DNA from: JAWXBK01 sp040878185
GTDB taxonomy: Bacteria; Pseudomonadota; Alphaproteobacteria; Dongiales; Dongiaceae
Length of the DNA stretch: 64,000 nt
Assembly: GCA_040878185.1 (NCBI GenBank)
Contig: JBBDMS010000003.1
Location: forward strand, 62,001-126,000
Direction: 5' to 3'
Under the pieces are notes generated by a model. The model searched no databases. It was not told the DNA's origin and saw nothing but the letters and a program-made list of their open reading frames with translations. The position numbers and the translations under genes are program-made. Within the stretch, counting starts at the first letter, position 1, and each line of letters starts with the position of its first letter. Shown here piece after piece: positions 60,981 through 64,000 of the stretch.

Positions 60981-61387
60981 GCCGGCTATGACCGTGGGAG
61001 CCTTTATCTCGATGCAGAGGACGCGCTGGCGCAAGCTTCACGATGCCACGCCGATTAATTCATATACGAAAGGATCGTAGAGCCAATCCTTTATATATAG
61101 TCACATCACATATCCCATGTATTTGCTAGGCGATCACGGCGCGGCTATCCCGTTGCGCCAACGCAATCTCACAAATTTATCATAGGGAGCTGCGTCGATT
61201 CTGCGCAATCCTTGCGCTGAATCAGTGTGCGCATTTTCCCACTCTGCTACGGCTTAAGCGACATTCGGAAGGGAGGTTCGTTCCAGGGGATTCCCGCCAG
61301 CTCTGCCGATGATCACCGGTCCGGCGCTCGACACTTCGCTCGCCGCCAAACCGCCGGATCGCATCGGTTCAAAGGGGAGGACAGGCC
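60981..61387. other. Divergent intergenic region
   Basis: These 407 bases separate Crp/Fnr paralogue C from the OtsA-like gene. AAAGGAT (61069-61075) and ATCCTTT (61086-61092) form a 7-bp inverted repeat, followed by the AT-rich TATATATAG, a likely promoter zone. No gene is supported. Confidence 0.5.
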
Positions 61388-62788
61388 ATGCAACGTCTCA
61401 TCGTCGTTTCGAACCGGCTTCCGGGCAACAAAGCGGAAGTACAGGACAGCGGCATGGCAGCCACCCTGATCGCTGCACTCGAAGATTCCGCTGGCCTCTG
61501 GATCGGCGGAGCCGAGGATCCCGATCGGCCGACCACGGCCGACGCGCCGGACAAGGAAGCCACCTATGGACGCGTCTGCGTCGGGCTGACGGCCGAACAG
61601 ATCGCCGGCCATGCGTTTCTCGCCGAACACGCCCTCTCTCCGGTGCTGTATGGTCGCCTCGATCTGGCGCAATTCGACCAATCCAGCTATCTCGCCTATC
61701 GGCGCGTCAACGTGCGTTTTGCCGACACGGTCGCCCGTTATGCCGCGACCAGTGACAGCGTCCTCGTTCACGACCATCACCAGATTCCGCTGGCACGCGA
61801 ACTGCGTCGTCAGGGCTACACGGTGCCGATCGGTTTCTTTCTTCGCGAGCCATTTCCCGATCCCGAAATTTTCGGGGCACTGCCCTGGGCGCGCGATCTG
61901 GCCGAGGATCTCGCCTGCTACGATCTCGTCGGGTTTCAGACCGACGAATGCCGCGCGAATTTTCAGGCGTTCGTCGAGCAGCATTGCGGCGGGAATGTCG
62001 CCGGCGACCGGCTTTCGATCGACGGCAGCAGCGTCGAGGTCGGTGCCTTTCCGACCGGCATCGACGCGAGCCGTGCGCAGACCATCGCGAATTCGTCGGC
62101 GGTCGATGCGCTGGTACGCCGGATCCGTGCGGTGCTGCATGGTCAGACCGCGATCGTCGGTCTCGAACGGCTCGACGAGATGAGCGGCATTCTCCGTTCG
62201 TTCAGCGCGCTCGAAACACTGTTCGAACAGACGCCGGAGCTGGCCGAGAGAATCTGCCTCCTGCAGGTGATGGGCGCAACGCCGCGTCCCGATCTGCGCG
62301 CCGCCGCTGGCGAGCTCAAGGCGATGTCGGATTGCATCAACGGCTGTTTCGGCAGCGACGAGTGGAAGCCGGTCCATCTCGCGAACCGCGCATTCACCCG
62401 CGCGGAAAAGTTGGCCCTGTTGCGGGCATCCCGGGTCGGCCTCATGGCGCGCCCGCGCGCGGGCATGGGTCTCGCGGCCAAGGAATATATCGCAGCACAG
62501 GATCCGGAGGATCCGGGCGTGCTGGTGCTCTCGCGGTCGACCGGAGCCGCCAGCGAGCTGACCGATGCGGTTCTGGTCGATCCGCTGGACGATTATTCGA
62601 TCGCCACGGGCCTGCGGCGCGCGACCGAAATGCCGCGGGACGAGCGGCAGGGCCGCTGGCTCGCATCGATGCGCAAGGTGCAGGCAAACGACGCACAGCG
62701 CTGGCGCCAGCGACTGCTCGCCGCCGTGCACAGCGCGCATCATTCAAATCCGAGCGACACGTTTGTCGCGCGTCGCCGCGCGCACTAA
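61388..62788 (+). CDS. Divergent trehalose-6-phosphate synthase-like glycosyltransferase (GT20)
   Basis: The 466-residue protein follows the OtsA fold from IVVSNRLP onwards, with LVHDHHQIPLARELR, GFFLREPFPDPEIFGALPWA and VGAFPTGID. Several catalytic motifs are altered. The N-terminal GGL/GGLV loop is DSGMAATL. VDRLDYxKG, which contacts phosphate, is GLERLDEMSG (the Arg is kept and the Lys lost). TPLRDGMNLVAKEY is MARPRAGMGLAAKEY. UDP- or GDP-glucose and glucose-6-phosphate use is therefore uncertain. GGGGAGGA precedes the ATG. No otsB phosphatase is adjacent. Confidence 0.8.
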   Translation: MQRLIVVSNRLPGNKAEVQDSGMAATLIAALEDSAGLWIGGAEDPDRPTTADAPDKEATYGRVCVGLTAEQIAGHAFLAEHALSPVLYGRLDLAQFDQSSYLAYRRVNVRFADTVARYAATSDSVLVHDHHQIPLARELRRQGYTVPIGFFLREPFPDPEIFGALPWARDLAEDLACYDLVGFQTDECRANFQAFVEQHCGGNVAGDRLSIDGSSVEVGAFPTGIDASRAQTIANSSAVDALVRRIRAVLHGQTAIVGLERLDEMSGILRSFSALETLFEQTPELAERICLLQVMGATPRPDLRAAAGELKAMSDCINGCFGSDEWKPVHLANRAFTRAEKLALLRASRVGLMARPRAGMGLAAKEYIAAQDPEDPGVLVLSRSTGAASELTDAVLVDPLDDYSIATGLRRATEMPRDERQGRWLASMRKVQANDAQRWRQRLLAAVHSAHHSNPSDTFVARRRAH

Positions 62789-63035
62789 GCGCTCATTCGG
62801 TCGGCCGGGCTTCGCATCGCTTTCGATCCGGCACCGGCCATCGCTACGCCGCGCGGCAAGCGCGATTGCATCGACGTAAGCGACTGACCTGGCGCAGCCC
62901 GGCGCCATGGTCGCCTGACCGGGTCGGCGCTCCCGCGACCGTTCATCGGCCCGATTGCCCCACTATGCCGGCCGCTCTGTCTCCGCAAGTGACGCGGACA
63001 GGCTGATTCATGACGAATTACCGCTAATCGACGTT

Positions 63036-63048
63036 GCAAATCATTTGC
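63036..63048. promoter_or_regulatory. Inverted repeat upstream of a binding-protein gene
   Basis: GCAAAT-C-ATTTGC is a perfect 6-1-6 inverted repeat 74 bases before the peptide-type binding-protein gene. The rest of the 333-base gap (62789-63121) shows no gene. Confidence 0.4.
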
Positions 63049-63121
63049 CTCATGGGGGACAATCCGGTCCAAAATCAGACAACAACGGCTCGACAGGGGT
63101 TCAACAGGGAGGACTACCATA

Positions 63122-64000
63122 ATGCCGACCATCAAACTTTCACGCCGACAAATTCTGGCCAGCTCGCTTGCTGCGGGTGCGGCCGGCGCGTTCGGGGTCG
63201 TACCCTCGTTCACGAAAGCGCAGGACAATGTTCTCTATGTCAGGTTTGACAGCGACATTGCGGTCCTCGACCCTGGATACATGGTCGGCGGCACCGAGAT
63301 CGAAACCCAGAAGGCGGTCATGCCTGCGCTGGTCGAATACGTCACGATGGAAGACGGCTCGCTCGGCTGGGAGCCGACGGTCTATGCCAGCTCCGTCGTG
63401 CAGCGCGACGATCTGCACATCGATTTCGAACTCAAGCCCGGCTTCATGTGGACCAACGGCTATGGCGAGCTGACCGCCGACGACGTGAAATACTCGTTCG
63501 AGCGGATGAAGACGACCGACTGGAGCGGCAATTTCGAGGCGATGGAGCGGGTCGACGTGACCGGCCCCTATGCCGGCACCATCGTCCTGAACACGCCCTT
63601 CGCGCCGTTCCCGATGGTCACGCTGGCGGCCGGCCCGGCGACGATCCTGTCGCGCAAGGCGATGGATGCGGTCGGCGGTCAGTTCACGACCGAGTTTCCG
63701 GCGACCTGCGGCCCCTACATTCTGCAATGGGCGCCGCAACAGCGGATGACCTTCCTGCCGAACCCGGAATGGACCGGCCCGGCACCGGCCTTCAGCGAAA
63801 TCCGCGCGCTCATCATCGAGGAGGATCGGGCAGCCGAACTCGCCTTCGAGGCGGGCGAAGTCGGGTGCACGGAAATAACGCCGGCGACGGTCGCGCGCTA
63901 TGGCGATACGCCGCCGGATGGTTCGTCGATCAAGGTGGCGGGTGCGCTTCAGTACATGTGGATGGGCATGAACACCGAGCATCCGAAGCTTTCGGATATT
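63122..64000 (+). CDS. ABC transporter substrate-binding protein, family 5, N-terminal part
   Basis: The gene starts at 63122 after GGGAGGACTACCATA and runs off the right edge, with 293 codons visible. The protein has a Tat-type signal (LSRRQILASSLAAGAAGAFG, cleavage near TKAQD). Family 5 features follow: YVRFDSDIAVLDPGYMVGG, ELKPGFMWTNGYGELTADDV, KYSFERMKTTD, and TCGPYILQWAPQQ where the usual VGTGPY lies. It probably heads another peptide-type importer operon beyond the window. It differs clearly from the binding protein at 10477. Confidence 0.9.
   Translation, partial: MPTIKLSRRQILASSLAAGAAGAFGVVPSFTKAQDNVLYVRFDSDIAVLDPGYMVGGTEIETQKAVMPALVEYVTMEDGSLGWEPTVYASSVVQRDDLHIDFELKPGFMWTNGYGELTADDVKYSFERMKTTDWSGNFEAMERVDVTGPYAGTIVLNTPFAPFPMVTLAAGPATILSRKAMDAVGGQFTTEFPATCGPYILQWAPQQRMTFLPNPEWTGPAPAFSEIRALIIEEDRAAELAFEAGEVGCTEITPATVARYGDTPPDGSSIKVAGALQYMWMGMNTEHPKLSDI

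Noticed and set aside
1..64000. Mobile elements, integrated phage, rRNA, tRNA and CRISPR
   Set aside because: No transposase, integrase, terminal inverted repeats, tRNA cloverleaf or spacer array was found on either strand.

Overview
The window is GC-rich, densely coding DNA of a free-living bacterium, most probably an alphaproteobacterium. The evidence is gene style: FadR/FCD GntR regulators, Crp/Fnr proteins ending in an ACDFDxxYLH signature, hybrid kinases with a GGVAHDFNNLL H-box, many ABC uptake systems and Tat-type binding-protein signals. No rRNA, tRNA, transposase, integrase, phage gene or CRISPR array is visible. The ordering is that of a chromosomal catabolic region.

Layout. 1-4.1 kb: a flotillin C-terminus, a GntR regulator, an FMN reductase, a decayed GMC oxidoreductase and a GntR/FCD regulator fused to an IclR-type sensor. 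4.1-20.1 kb: a large catabolic block. A leftward operon (M20 carbamoylase/amidohydrolase, ureohydrolase-like protein, RidA) diverges from an XRE-cupin regulator. That regulator is followed by a rightward operon: Dpp-type ABC transporter, a single-chain triple-RidA protein, NodB-fold deacetylase, deaminase-type amidohydrolase, dihydropyrimidinase and HpcH/HpaI aldolase. Matching CAAGTA-n-CTTGAC inverted repeats lie in front of both arms. 20.2-25.8 kb: an amino-acid ABC transporter, a convergent FadR-type regulator, a SelA-like PLP enzyme and an ornithine cyclodeaminase-family enzyme, with two FadR-type operator matches.

25.8-34.4 kb: small membrane protein, SDR, creatinase-like M24 protein, two further amidohydrolases, an NCS2 permease with a degenerate GHKL tail and a GST. 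34.4-39.3 kb: a secreted Ala/Gly-rich protein with a decayed neighbour copy, an epimerase, a Tat aldo/keto reductase, a DUF6064-like membrane protein and HU. 39.5-51.2 kb: a second creatinase-like M24 protein in an operon with a polyamine-type ABC transporter and two SDRs (one catalytically dead), then an Asp/Glu racemase-family protein, a GntR regulator, a class III aminotransferase and an OtnK/OtnC-like pair. An identical 11-bp ATATATCATAT core lies upstream of both the M24 operon and the aminotransferase/kinase divergent region.

51.5-61.0 kb: a signalling block of two hybrid histidine kinases, a NarL-type response regulator and three tandem Crp/Fnr paralogues. 61.4-64 kb: a divergent trehalose-phosphate-synthase-like protein and the start of another peptide-type binding protein.

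Taken together, the window reads as an uptake-and-degradation region for small cyclic or linear nitrogen compounds (ureides, hydantoins, pyrimidines, creatine- or polyamine-like molecules). The individual families are recognisable; the substrates are inferred. The most unusual items are the triple-RidA protein, the NCS2-GHKL fusion, the GntR-IclR fusion and the paired operators.
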